From positions 1,178,001-1,242,000 of the forward strand of contig CAWBTE010000006.1 of NCBI GenBank assembly GCA_963791615.1: a DNA stretch of 64,000 nt, given 5' to 3'. This document shows, one piece after another, positions 1 through 8,969 of the stretch (positions are counted from its first letter, which is position 1; each line of letters starts with the position of its first letter). Made by a program: the position numbers and the translations under genes. Origin of the DNA: CAILZL01 sp963791615. Its GTDB lineage: Bacteria; Pseudomonadota; Gammaproteobacteria; Steroidobacterales; Steroidobacteraceae. The notes below the pieces were generated by a model. That model saw nothing but the letters and a program-made list of their open reading frames with translations. It made no database searches and had not been told where the DNA came from.

Positions 1-1105
1 TGAACAACTCGGCGGGGTTGCCAATCAGAGCGATATCCCCAATGCGCAACAGTTTCAGCTGTATACCGGCATCTGGCTCGCCTGACTTGTACGCCGGAAG
101 CGTGGCGGTGCCGAAGGCATAGCTGACCTTCGCGTCGCTGGTGACGGTTTTGATCTTCGCAAGAGCCGTCAGCACGTCAGCAAACTGAACCTTTCCATAG
201 AATCTCAGCAGCTCAACAACCGCAGTGGACATGTAAGAAATTTCCTGCTCGCCGGTGGTGATGCTGGGGGTGAAATACTCGTTGGAGATGATGGGATTCT
301 GGTCACCTGAGGCGCCGGGGAGCCAGTTGGCAACCGCTCCCGGAAATCTGGCCTCCAGGGCACCCGAAACAGCGCCAGCGATGTCGCCGCTGATGCCTGT
401 GCCGTCTTTGTTCAATTTGTTGGCATACATGACCGTGTTGTGTACAGCGTAGTGCACGATGAACGCGATGGGCTTGTCTTGCATATCGGCAAAGCGAATG
501 ACCGCAAGCGTCTTGTCAGAAGGTCCAACAGGGTTGTAACCCTGTGCGCCATACGTCGTGCCATCCGGTTTGGTAAAAATGCCCTGGCGGTTGGTATTGA
601 TGTAGCTTGCCGAATAACCGATGCCGACGCTCGCAGGCCGCATACTTTTGATGGCCTGATCGGCCGCTTCAATCATCTGGTTATAGACGAATTTGTTATA
701 GAGCTCCGTGGATGGCACTTTCGGATCAATAGCGGTGTTCGGCGATGTGTGGCCATGGGTCCCACCATAATAGATAGCCTCAACCGGCACTCCGGTGTGC
801 TTCGACAGGCCCGTCAGAAAGGTTTCCGGCGCAGGAGGTCCACCCGACTCAAAAGTAACCACCAGGGCCGGGGTTGCGCCATTGCCGACCGCAATCACGC
901 GCACATGAATGGGATCGATGATTCCCACCAATTTCGTTCGGGCCGTACCGAACAGGGGCAGCCATTCCTGCTTTGGCGTGATGTCACGAACCGCGGCACC
1001 GACAAACAACTGCTGGCCCGCTGCTTGCGCCGCCTGGACAGCGCCACCGGGAATCGCGAACACCGCGATCAGGCAGGCAACCAGAATGCCCTGGATTTTT
1101 TTCAT
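1..1105 (-). CDS. Neutral/alkaline ceramidase-like exported hydrolase (3' end beyond window)
   Basis: The frame is open from an ATG at 1105 to the window edge (368 codons, no stop), so the C-terminus is missing. A signal peptide covers about residues 1-26 (MKKIQGILVACLIAVFA, ending near VQAAQA), so the protein acts outside the cytoplasm. The motif YGGTHGHTSPN near residue 120 matches the histidine-rich Zn-binding segment of the neutral/alkaline ceramidase N-terminal domain, and WLPGASGDQNP matches that family's conserved GxxGDxxP loop. Members hydrolyse ceramide or related amides, but many bacterial homologues have no proven substrate. The start is supported by a GGGAGA ribosome-binding site 8 nt upstream. 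The family call is fairly secure; the substrate is not. Confidence 0.8.
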   Translation of the reverse strand, partial: MKKIQGILVACLIAVFAIPGGAVQAAQAAGQQLFVGAAVRDITPKQEWLPLFGTARTKLVGIIDPIHVRVIAVGNGATPALVVTFESGGPPAPETFLTGLSKHTGVPVEAIYYGGTHGHTSPNTAIDPKVPSTELYNKFVYNQMIEAADQAIKSMRPASVGIGYSASYINTNRQGIFTKPDGTTYGAQGYNPVGPSDKTLAVIRFADMQDKPIAFIVHYAVHNTVMYANKLNKDGTGISGDIAGAVSGALEARFPGAVANWLPGASGDQNPIISNEYFTPSITTGEQEISYMSTAVVELLRFYGKVQFADVLTALAKIKTVTSDAKVSYAFGTATLPAYKSGEPDAGIQLKLLRIGDIALIGNPAELF

Positions 1106-1220
1106 CGAAATATCTCCCGTCATTTTATCGAAACAGAGGAACGGAACCATTGTTCCTTTCCACGCGAAGGGGTTGTTAATTCAGTACGGTCAGGCAGCAA
1201 ACCGGATCGAGCATGGTGTA

Positions 1221-1376
1221 AGAGCCTGTTCACGATCTCGCTGAAGGGCGCATTGCTGCGTTGATTTGTTTATTACTTGGGCCGCGAAAAATACTCACGT
1301 ACTACGTGTACGCTGCGTTTTTTCACGTCGTTTCGCCTTGCACTGCATCCCTTGATCGAGATCGTGAACAGGCTCT
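1221..1376. repeat. MITE-like palindromic element, family A, copy 1 (156 bp)
   Basis: The ends are a perfect 20-bp inverted repeat, AGAGCCTGTTCACGATCTCG. The interior holds a smaller palindrome around ACGTACTACGTGTACG flanked by A-rich and T-rich runs. Compared with the copies at 8807, 15355 and 35702 it lies in the opposite orientation and carries about 13 extra internal bases. It has no coding capacity. It sits 11 bp beyond the stop of the methyltransferase gene. Confidence 0.85.
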
Positions 1377-1387
1377 AAAAACAAAAC

Positions 1388-2194
1388 CTACTTTGCAGGT
1401 TTCTCGAACTTCAACAGAAAGTTGTCGGCCTCGCCGATGGCAAGGTATTTTTCGCGCTCGGCATCAACGCCACGCAAGGTAGGTGGCAGTGTCCACACGC
1501 CGCCCGGATAGTCCTTGGTGTCTTTGGGATTGGCCAGCACTTCGGATTTACCTGCGAACTTGAAGCCAGCCTTTTCGGCAAGTGCGATGGCGTAGTCCTC
1601 GCGCACGTAGCCGCTGCCAGCCTTCGGATCCTGTGGCTGATCGGTACGTCCCCGGTGCTCTTCCACCAGCAGCACGCCGCCGGGCTTGAGCGCCTTGAAG
1701 AACAGCGCGAATGCATCTTCGGCAAAGCCAGAACCCATCCAGTTGTGAATATTGCGGAAAGTGAGAACCGCATCTGCCGTGCCGTCCGGAACGATTTGCG
1801 CCACGCCGCGACCGAACTCCGCGGTTTTGACATTGCCGAGCACCGCTTTGTTGGCCTCAAGCTTGGCGCGCCAGGCAGCCGCGCCTTGCACGGCGCGCTC
1901 ACCCGTGGCTGCGGGCGATACGGTGGTGTAGTACGTGCCTTTGTCTTTGAGATAAGGACCGAGGATTTCCGTCCAGTAGCCGCCGCCCGGACCAATCTCG
2001 ACCACGGTCATGTCCGGTTTCAAGCTGGCAAACTCCAGGACTTCCTGCGGATGACGCGCGGCATCGCGCGCGACGAAATTCGCGCTGCGGTGCGAACCCG
2101 CAACGGCTTTGGCCAGCGCTTCGTCCTTGGCCACGGCCGACGACGCCAACACCACGCCTGCACAAACGACCCCAAGCAAACTGTTGATGCGCAT
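1388..2194 (-). CDS. Exported class I SAM-dependent methyltransferase
   Basis: 268 residues. An N-terminal signal peptide (MRINSLLGVVCAGVVLASSAVA) is followed by a Rossmann-type methyltransferase fold. Motif I is VVEIGPGGGYWTEIL from about residue 64. ADAVLTFRNIHNWM near residue 140 and LKPGGVLLVEEH near residue 170 fit the later strands of the fold. It resembles the predicted periplasmic methyltransferases of the COG4798 type. The substrate is unknown, and an exported SAM-dependent enzyme is unusual because SAM is a cytoplasmic cofactor. A strong ribosome-binding site (GAGGGGAG) precedes the ATG. The gene ends 11 bp before a family A repeat. Confidence 0.8.
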   Translation of the reverse strand: MRINSLLGVVCAGVVLASSAVAKDEALAKAVAGSHRSANFVARDAARHPQEVLEFASLKPDMTVVEIGPGGGYWTEILGPYLKDKGTYYTTVSPAATGERAVQGAAAWRAKLEANKAVLGNVKTAEFGRGVAQIVPDGTADAVLTFRNIHNWMGSGFAEDAFALFFKALKPGGVLLVEEHRGRTDQPQDPKAGSGYVREDYAIALAEKAGFKFAGKSEVLANPKDTKDYPGGVWTLPPTLRGVDAEREKYLAIGEADNFLLKFEKPAK

Positions 2195-2442
2195 AACTCC
2201 CCTCTACACGTCGACGAGAGCGGGCATCCTAGTGCATCGTGGATAGAGGGGGAACGAGAGACGGCGATCTCGACATTTCTTTTCCTGCTGGAGTGGCAAT
2301 CATTCGCGGGGGAAGACAATAAGCGTGCTGCTCAAGTACGAGCAGATGTCATGCGAGCCTAGTCTTCCAGACGACGCTATGCCGCGACCTGTGGCATTAT
2401 CCTGCGGGCTGCGGGGGACCGTGGCGTCCACAAGGGGTTATC

Positions 2443-3753
2443 GTGTCGTCACAAATTCCAACAAATATCGCCAGTAATGCGCGCTCAAAGGCGCTGACGT
2501 TCGCCGTCATCCTGGCGATCATTACCTATATCGATCGTGTCTCCATTTCGCAGGCGGCGCCCTTCATCACGGCAGATCTCGGGCTGACCCGCGTGCAGAT
2601 GGGATGGGCACTGTCAATCTTCGGCTTCGCCTACGCTCTCTTCGAGATCCCGGGTGGATGGCTGGCCGACCGCATCGGTCCACGCAAGGTTCTGATGCGC
2701 ATCGTGCTCTGGTGGTCGTTCTTCACGGCTGCAACCGGATGGGCGTTCAGCGCCACCTCACTCATCATCACGCGCGGCCTGTTTGGCGCCGGCGAAGCAG
2801 GTGCCTTCCCGAGCATCACCCGGATGCTCACCACCTGGCTACCGAAGAACGAACGCGAGCGCGCCCAGTCGCTGATCTGGCTGGCCACACGTTTTACCGG
2901 GGCGTTCACGCCGCTGCTGGTGGTCTGGCTGATCTCGGTGCTCACCTGGCAGCGGATGTTCCAGGTGTTCGGCGTGATCGGCGTGATCTGGGCGATCGTG
3001 TTCTTCCGCTGGTACCGCGACGACCCGGCGCAGCACCCGGCCGTCAACAAGGCCGAACTCGCGATGTTGCCGCCGGCCAGCGAGGTGGCCGTGGCGCACG
3101 ACGGTGTACCCTGGAAGAAGATCTTCTCGAACCGGTCCGTCTGGCTGTTATCCATCCAGTACATGTGCCTGGCATATGGCTGGTGGTTCTATGTCAACTG
3201 GTTGCCGACGTATCTGCGCGAGCAACAGGGCGGTATTCAGTTCGGTGGCCTGCAACTGGGGCCATTCCTGACCGCACTGCTGGCAGGACTACCGCTGCTG
3301 CTGGGCGGATTCGGCTGTCTCGCATCGGCGGCCGTGTTGCCGCGAATCGCAAAAGCCGTCGGCAGCGTGCGCGTGGCGCGTCGCATCGTGGCGGTCACGG
3401 GTTTCCTGGGAGCGTCCGCCTGCATCTACATTTTCACAGGCATCGACAATCCGCTGTATGCCATGTTCGTACTCGGCCTTGCCGGCTTCTTCAACGACGT
3501 AACCATGCCGGCCGCGTGGGCGGGAACGATGGATATCGGCGGTCGATACGCGGGCACAGTATCGGGCGCGATGAACATGATGGGCAGCATCGCCGGCGCC
3601 TTCTCGGTGACCGTGGTGGCCTACATCCTGACCTGGACCAACAACGACTGGACACTGACGTTCATGATCTCGTCGGGCATCTATCTCGTGGGTGCGGTGT
3701 GCTGGTTGTTCCTCGATTCGCACACACCGGTCGAGTCAGCGCCGCAGGCATAA
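2443..3753 (+). CDS. MFS transporter, anion:cation symporter (ACS) type
   Basis: 436 residues with about 12 hydrophobic segments. The cytoplasmic loop motif GWLADRIGPRKVL between helices 2 and 3 is MFS motif A. The N-terminal DRVSISQAAPFITADLGL pattern is typical of the ACS family (hexuronate, galactonate and phthalate transporters). It probably imports an organic or sugar acid with protons; the substrate cannot be read from sequence. The start is a GTG with AGGGG 7 nt upstream. The stop codon TAA is the first triplet of a truncated family A repeat, so the coding end and the repeat end coincide. Confidence 0.85.
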   Translation: MSSQIPTNIASNARSKALTFAVILAIITYIDRVSISQAAPFITADLGLTRVQMGWALSIFGFAYALFEIPGGWLADRIGPRKVLMRIVLWWSFFTAATGWAFSATSLIITRGLFGAGEAGAFPSITRMLTTWLPKNERERAQSLIWLATRFTGAFTPLLVVWLISVLTWQRMFQVFGVIGVIWAIVFFRWYRDDPAQHPAVNKAELAMLPPASEVAVAHDGVPWKKIFSNRSVWLLSIQYMCLAYGWWFYVNWLPTYLREQQGGIQFGGLQLGPFLTALLAGLPLLLGGFGCLASAAVLPRIAKAVGSVRVARRIVAVTGFLGASACIYIFTGIDNPLYAMFVLGLAGFFNDVTMPAAWAGTMDIGGRYAGTVSGAMNMMGSIAGAFSVTVVAYILTWTNNDWTLTFMISSGIYLVGAVCWLFLDSHTPVESAPQA

Positions 3754-3800
3754 GAGCCTGTTCACAATCTCGCTGAAGGGCGCATTGCGGTGTTTTGTTG
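3753..3800. repeat. Truncated family A element (one end only)
   Basis: AGAGCCTGTTCACAATCTCG followed by CTGAAGGGCGCATTG matches about 40 bp of one end of the complete copies, with one change in the terminal repeat. The other half is missing. The A at 3753 is the last base of the MFS gene's TAA stop. Confidence 0.7.
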
Positions 3801-3812
3801 GCGGGTTGAACG

Positions 3813-3840
3813 AGGATGCAGCGAATCGTCGCTGCATCCT
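3813..3840. terminator. 12-bp hairpin between convergent genes
   Basis: AGGATGCAGCGA at 3813-3824 pairs perfectly with 3829-3840 across a 4-base loop. It lies between the convergent MFS and deacetylase genes and could end transcription from either side, but neither strand has a proper U-run. The stem letters also recall the GGATGCAGCGC segment inside family A repeats, so it may be a repeat remnant. Confidence 0.45.
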
Positions 3841-3874
3841 TGACCTTTCCAGAACCAACTATTCCTGAACGCGA

Positions 3875-4960
3875 TCAGCCAATGGCCAGATCGCTTCCAA
3901 TAGTTCTCAGATGATTCTGGTATTCCCGAGTGCCATACAACGCATCACGGAAATTGACCAGTTCGATTCGATTTTCCTTGATCCAGTTTTTCAGCCTCGG
4001 ATCGCATAGCGCCGCAACGTCCTGGGTACGGCCTACGACAAACTGCTGGGCGCGGGCGCGACTGACACGCTCACCCAGACGATAGACGTAGTAATCCACA
4101 TACCCGGGATGCCATGCCTGCCAGGTAATCCAGTCCTCCGGCGTCTTCAGAATTCCGGCGCGGTCTTCGGTATAGAACAGAACCGGATCGTATTCCTTCT
4201 CCACCTTGGAAATGGAGTCGGTCAGCAGATCGATATAGGCATTGGTACCTGCTGCAGCATAGATCTTGCGACTGGCCCATTTCTCGTCGGCCTTGCTGCC
4301 AGCACTGGGTGTGGCTGAGTAGAATTTCGCCCATTCCTCGCCGGCTTTCTGCGCGTCGTTTACCTTTTTCTGATAGTGGGGCATGGTGGGGCGGCTGCCT
4401 GCGAAATTGTAAGCAATGCCAAACTCATCGCTGATCTGCTTGATAGCTCTGCCCCATGGAGTTTCATTGTTTCCACCGTTGCCGGTATCCGGCACCTTGC
4501 CCAGAATCTTGATGCATCGATTGAGCTGGGCGCGTAACTCTGCCACGGCTTGTTCAGGCACCACATCCGGTGCACGAGCAAGGTCCATCCTGAATCGTCC
4601 GTCGAACTGCCCGCCCTTTTCGATCAGAGAAGGGACCTGGCTGGCCGGAAGCACCGGCGCGCCCCACATGTGCATGTGCCAGCCGAGAGAAAGCCAGGGA
4701 TAGGCACGCAGGCGCTCAAGCGCATCTTCAGTGCCCGGCGAATCCAGCATGATGTCAATTGAGGTCACCACACCATTATCGACGGCTTCGAAGGTGCCGA
4801 TGTTGCACACTTTGGAATGGCCGACGTCATCTGCTCTGACGACCATCTTCCTGCCACCCTTCGCGGCTTGAGCTGTGGCTGAAGAAGATGCGGCGGCCAA
4901 GCCCAGGCCAACTGCACCCACGCCCATCGTTTGAATAAATTGTCTTCTGTTCGTGTTCAT
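3875..4960 (-). CDS. Tat-exported ChbG/HpnK (YdjC)-like carbohydrate deacetylase
   Basis: 361 residues. A twin-arginine signal (NRRQFIQTMGVGAVGLGL, with RR at residues 5-6) suggests folded export to the periplasm. RADDVGHSK at residues 42-50 matches the metal-binding ADD segment of the YdjC/ChbG family, followed by GVVTSIDIML and by HMH at residues 95-97, a probable second metal site. Family members deacetylate acetylated sugars such as diacetylchitobiose. The frame stays open upstream to 5257, but the ATG at 4960 has an AGGA ribosome-binding site and directly precedes the Tat signal, so I prefer it. It is divergent from the Tat-exported aldo/keto reductase at 5250. Confidence 0.78.
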   Translation of the reverse strand: MNTNRRQFIQTMGVGAVGLGLAAASSSATAQAAKGGRKMVVRADDVGHSKVCNIGTFEAVDNGVVTSIDIMLDSPGTEDALERLRAYPWLSLGWHMHMWGAPVLPASQVPSLIEKGGQFDGRFRMDLARAPDVVPEQAVAELRAQLNRCIKILGKVPDTGNGGNNETPWGRAIKQISDEFGIAYNFAGSRPTMPHYQKKVNDAQKAGEEWAKFYSATPSAGSKADEKWASRKIYAAAGTNAYIDLLTDSISKVEKEYDPVLFYTEDRAGILKTPEDWITWQAWHPGYVDYYVYRLGERVSRARAQQFVVGRTQDVAALCDPRLKNWIKENRIELVNFRDALYGTREYQNHLRTIGSDLAIG

Positions 4961-5249
4961 TTTCCTGAATCCCCTGAATGCCCGGCTGGAGCCTGATATA
5001 TGAATAAACGTTTGAGAGCAGGAAGAATAAACACCCTGTTCGCCAGAAGCCAGCGCATCCACCAGACTGACGGCCATGAGTTCAGATACTGACTCGCGTT
5101 GTTCAACACCTATTACCTTCTTTACCGGCTGCGGGTGGGACACAGGGCGGACTGACGATTCTTGACGCTGCATCAGTTGACCCGGAAAAACCCTGCTGCC
5201 TACGATCCCGCTTCGTTCTCCTGAACCAGAAAAGCCCGCGGAGTTCATC

Positions 5250-6197
5250 ATGATCAATCGTCGTCAGTGGATGGGAATGACCTTGGGCGCCGGCGCTGCG
5301 CTGGCGATGAATCCACGTGTACTTCTGGCAGCGCAACAGGCTGTCATCCAGCGCACCATCCCGTCGAGCGGGGAACGCGTGCCTGTCATCGGTCTCGGCA
5401 GCTCTGCCACCTTCGCTCAAGTTGCCCGGTCAGAAGACGTGCAGCGGATCAAGGACGTCATGAAAACGCTGGTCGACAACGGCGGCACAGTATTCGACAC
5501 GGCGCCTGGCTACGGGGCCTCCGAGGAAGTCTCCGGACGAATCGCCAAGGAGCTGGGTATCAGCAAACAGATCTTCTGGGCCACCAAGGTTAACGTGGCA
5601 GGTCGGGGCGGTGGAGCGGCCGATGCCGCTGCAGCACGCGCACAGATCGAAACCTCCTTCAGACATCTCGGCGTCGATACGATCAATGCGATCCAGGTCC
5701 ACAACATGGGCGACATGGCAACGCAATTCCCGATCCTGAAGGAGCTGAAGGCCGCCGGTCGCGTCAAGTACATCGGCGCGACGACCACGTCGCCGCAGCA
5801 GTACCCGCTGCTTGAGAAAGCCATGCGCACCGACACCCTGGATTTCGTGGGGCTCGACTACGCCATCGACAACCGCGATGTGGAGAATGTGCTTCTGCCG
5901 CTGGCGCAGGAGCGGAAGATCGGCGTGATGGTGTATCTGCCTTTCGGCCGCACCAGCCTGTTCCGTCGCGTCGGTGACCGTCCGCTACCCGCGTGGGCCA
6001 CCGATTTCGAGGCGAAGACCTGGGCGCAATTCTTCCTCAAATACGTCGTCAGCCATCCGGCGGTAACCGTCGTGACGCCAGCGACCACTCAAGTGAAGAA
6101 CATGCTGGACAACCTCGGCGGCGGCACCGGTCGTCTACCCGATGCAGCGATGCGCAAGCGCATGACGGATTTCATCGACGCGCTGCCGCCAGTCTGA
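5250..6197 (+). CDS. Tat-exported aldo/keto reductase
   Basis: 315 residues. The N-terminus NRRQWMGMTLGAGAALAM is a twin-arginine signal. The aldo/keto reductase catalytic tetrad can be followed: D83 and Y88 in FDTAPGYG, K113 in WATKVN and H151 in IQVHNMG. The enzyme would reduce a carbonyl with NAD(P)H or run in reverse on a sugar alcohol. Because NAD(P)H is cytoplasmic, Tat export suggests a cofactor loaded before export, as in glucose-fructose oxidoreductase-like proteins. It shares a 289-bp divergent promoter region with the deacetylase gene, which suggests co-regulation. The substrate is unknown. Confidence 0.82.
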   Translation: MINRRQWMGMTLGAGAALAMNPRVLLAAQQAVIQRTIPSSGERVPVIGLGSSATFAQVARSEDVQRIKDVMKTLVDNGGTVFDTAPGYGASEEVSGRIAKELGISKQIFWATKVNVAGRGGGAADAAAARAQIETSFRHLGVDTINAIQVHNMGDMATQFPILKELKAAGRVKYIGATTTSPQQYPLLEKAMRTDTLDFVGLDYAIDNRDVENVLLPLAQERKIGVMVYLPFGRTSLFRRVGDRPLPAWATDFEAKTWAQFFLKYVVSHPAVTVVTPATTQVKNMLDNLGGGTGRLPDAAMRKRMTDFIDALPPV

Positions 6198-6233
6198 GCC
6201 GAGAGTAAATCAGGTCAGGGTGGCGTACTGCAG

Positions 6234-8459
6234 TCAGAGCTGCAGGCGATGGCCGAGTCGCAAGGAGAAAACCGTACCCTGTGACTGATAGCTGCCATGC
6301 GGCACCATGCCGGTCAACAGCGACGACTCGCTGATCGCCACCAGCAGTTCCGTGGCGGGCCGGATATCCCACAGGTAGCGCAGCGAGCCACTGAAACGAT
6401 TACTCACATTGTCATACTGCAATTCACTGACCAGGCGCATGTCTGGCGAAAAATTGAGCGTTGTGTTCAGCGATTCGATGTGAATGCTGGTTGTGCCGCT
6501 GGGCAGGTGGATGGGTTGCAGCTTGTGCTTGAATTCCAGATTGAAACGCGGGCCCGGCCGATAACCCAGTCCGGTCTCGACTTCGGTGGAGTGGCCGTCG
6601 AAAAACTCGCAGCAGGTGACCTTCAGCGACAACGAGAGCGGTCGCGTGGTCGACGTGACAAATCCCGCATAGCCACGCAGGTATTCATGCCGGCCGGCCG
6701 GCACGATCAAGGTGCCCGCCAGCGGAAACGGCTCCGACAAAACTTCGACATAGTTGTCGATCCCGGCGGAGATCTCGCCGTTGGTCCGGGTCTCGATGAG
6801 AGTCGACAGGCGATCGTTTCTGGACTGCAACCGGTTATCGAGCCCGGTATACCTCTGCTCAAAAGCCCTGACATCGACGCTGCGCATGACAGAGTTGCGC
6901 AGACGCCGGATGGAGGCCAGCTCGCCTTCGTACAGACGCACGCCGGGGCGATTGACGAAGCCCAGCGCCGGGCGGAAATCCTCGCCGATCTGATAGGCGC
7001 GCAACGTCGCCTGCCAGGGTTCATTGGGATAATCGACAGTGAAGCCGTAGGCATTGTCGTCTGAATACACGTTACTGAAACTGCGCTCGGCAAACAGCAC
7101 GGCGTCCAGCCGCTTTCCGGGCAGGAAATCCGAACGTCGGTACCGGAAATCCACGCCGGCGACTTCATTCCTGCTCAAACCGGTGGGGTCACCGCTGGTG
7201 AAGATGGCGCCGATACGCGATTCGTCGAGAACATCCGTTGACATACGCACCACCGACAGGGTCTGCGCTGGTATCTGCTCGTTGGCGCCGGTACGCACCG
7301 TCAGCGCGCCCACACGCACACCGCCGATATCTCCTGACAACTTGGCGCCCACATCCAGATTGACCACACGTCCACGAACCAGGCCGATGTTGCGCGAGAA
7401 GAACGGCCGTCCATTCGCAGCCGATCCGGTGCCGAAGCTGCCGAACTCGAAAGCGTCAGCATCCTCGAGGAAGAACTCGCGCGTCTCCGGCTCGAACAAC
7501 GAAAAACGCGTCGTGTTGACCTGTCGGGTATCGAGAGGCTTGTCGGAGAAATCCGTATTGGCCGTTACCAGGCCGGTCAATAACGGCGTGAACTTGTAGT
7601 ACAAGGTGCCGCTGGGTTTGCCTTTGACAGTGGTATCGCCAGCGATCCAGTCGCGGGTGGCGGTGGCCATGCCATAAAGCTGCACATCCAGACCACGGCC
7701 CTGACTGAGGCCCTGCAGACCGGTCAGCTCACCGGCGTATCCCAGTTCGATGGCGCGCGAGCCTTGCGGCACTGCTGCCCAGCGCATGCTCTCGCCATTG
7801 CGCCGCAGATTGCGAACCAGATCGAATGCCCAGCTGCTGTCCGCCGAGTCGTACTGCAGGCCACGAAACGGTATCTCGAATTCCGCCGTCCAGCCGTCAG
7901 CCACGCGTCGCGACTTGCCGCGCCACAGCATGTTCCATTTCTGGACGGCATCCTGCTGGCGATCAGCCGGAATCAGCGCATCCATGCGCGAACCACCTGG
8001 ATTCAATGAGAACAGATAGCCTTCCCGGCGCGTGTGGCGCGGATCGAGCAACACCCGCACTGCATCGTCATTGCGTAGTGGTGCATCGCGCGCCATGGTG
8101 GTTACCGAAACATTTTGTGGCTGGCTGTCATAGGCATGAAAAGCGACATACAGCCGGTTGCGGTCGTACAGTATCCAGGCCTCGGTACGTTCCGTGGGCT
8201 TGACCAGTGCCTGCGGTTCAAACTGATATGAAAGCTCAACTCGCTGGGCACGCGACCAGATCGCGTCGGATATGTCGCCATCGATCAGGGGTGGCGCGCT
8301 GCCTTCGATCAACAGCGCCTCGACTGATGGGGCAGCAGGCAATACAGCCGGCGACTCCGATTCCATGGCGCCCAATGGCCGCACAGACAGCAGGCTCAGT
8401 ACCAGCCAGCAGGCAACAGTCTGTCTCTGGCGGCAAACAGCCGCAGCAATTCGAATCAC
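6234..8459 (-). CDS. CBM9-like/DUF5916 outer-membrane beta-barrel protein
   Basis: About 741 residues from a GTG at 8459, which has a GAGG box 9 nt upstream and leads into a signal-like stretch (TVACWLVLSLLSVRPLGA). The frame stays open to an ATG at 8684, but that leader looks non-coding. Residues about 45-250 resemble the family 9 carbohydrate-binding fold seen at the start of DUF5916 proteins (LIDGDISDAIWSRA, then FHAYDSQP, then WTAEFEIPFRGLQYD). The rest alternates short strands and ends SLRLGHRLQL, like an outer-membrane barrel. It probably binds or admits a saccharide or other ligand at the cell surface. It converges with the aldo/keto reductase gene. The exact role is unknown. Confidence 0.75.
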   Translation of the reverse strand: MIRIAAAVCRQRQTVACWLVLSLLSVRPLGAMESESPAVLPAAPSVEALLIEGSAPPLIDGDISDAIWSRAQRVELSYQFEPQALVKPTERTEAWILYDRNRLYVAFHAYDSQPQNVSVTTMARDAPLRNDDAVRVLLDPRHTRREGYLFSLNPGGSRMDALIPADRQQDAVQKWNMLWRGKSRRVADGWTAEFEIPFRGLQYDSADSSWAFDLVRNLRRNGESMRWAAVPQGSRAIELGYAGELTGLQGLSQGRGLDVQLYGMATATRDWIAGDTTVKGKPSGTLYYKFTPLLTGLVTANTDFSDKPLDTRQVNTTRFSLFEPETREFFLEDADAFEFGSFGTGSAANGRPFFSRNIGLVRGRVVNLDVGAKLSGDIGGVRVGALTVRTGANEQIPAQTLSVVRMSTDVLDESRIGAIFTSGDPTGLSRNEVAGVDFRYRRSDFLPGKRLDAVLFAERSFSNVYSDDNAYGFTVDYPNEPWQATLRAYQIGEDFRPALGFVNRPGVRLYEGELASIRRLRNSVMRSVDVRAFEQRYTGLDNRLQSRNDRLSTLIETRTNGEISAGIDNYVEVLSEPFPLAGTLIVPAGRHEYLRGYAGFVTSTTRPLSLSLKVTCCEFFDGHSTEVETGLGYRPGPRFNLEFKHKLQPIHLPSGTTSIHIESLNTTLNFSPDMRLVSELQYDNVSNRFSGSLRYLWDIRPATELLVAISESSLLTGMVPHGSYQSQGTVFSLRLGHRLQL

Positions 8460-8806
8460 CGTTTGGAACCTCAGTCCGCCCCAGCCCACCCTGCTGCTTC
8501 CTTGTGCTCGAGTACTGCGGCCCCGTTTCGTAAGATCTGGAACAAAATTGCCCGCGCGCAACGCCATGTCGAGTGCGGGCCAACAATTGATAATGCCATA
8601 GCGGTGTACGGCAATGAAAGCTACTTTGCCACCGCTCGCACCAGACCGTTGGCGAATCGCCTCGAAGCTTCTGGGGCCAGCCAAGTATCATCAAGACCAT
8701 CGTCGAGTTGCAGACCCATGATACGAAGCAAGCCCTGCCCGCTGGTTGATTTACGGAATTAACAACGGCTTGCACGTAGCCTGGTGCCGTGAAAGAGTGC
8801 GGCCTT
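8460..8806. other. Intergenic stretch without a recognised gene
   Basis: This is upstream of the DUF5916 gene. An open frame on the minus strand continues here from that gene, but it lacks a ribosome-binding site and a sensible protein. I see no tRNA, no clear promoter and no terminator. Confidence 0.5.
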
Positions 8807-8950
8807 AGAGCCTGTTCACGATCTCGATCAAGGGATGCAGTGCAAGGCGAAACGACGCGAAAAAACGCAGCGTACATGCGAGTACGTGAGTATTTTTCGC
8901 GTCGTTTCAACGCCGCAATGGGCCCTTCAGCGAGATCGTGAACAGGCTCT
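8807..8950. repeat. MITE-like palindromic element, family A, copy 2 (144 bp)
   Basis: Both ends are the perfect 20-bp inverted repeat AGAGCCTGTTCACGATCTCG. The interior reads ATCAAGGGATGCAGTGCAAG on one side and a GGGCCCTTCAGCG segment on the other, with CGTACATGCGAGTACG at the centre. It ends 19 bp before the NTF2-like gene, so it lies in that gene's promoter or leader and may affect its expression. Confidence 0.9.
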
Positions 8951-8969
8951 GAGTCAGCAGGAAAAGATC

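Noticed and set aside
440..1264. A 274-codon open frame on the plus strand
   Set aside because: It is antisense to the ceramidase-like gene, which has a signal peptide, a ribosome-binding site and family motifs. The plus-strand product is arginine-rich with no domain.
4961..5257. A 99-residue N-terminal extension of the deacetylase
   Set aside because: It would bury the twin-arginine signal in the middle of the protein and overlap the start of the divergent reductase gene.
8835..8969. Longer N-terminus for the NTF2-like protein
   Set aside because: The extension is a translation of the family A repeat and lacks a ribosome-binding site, whereas the ATG at 8970 starts a clean signal peptide.
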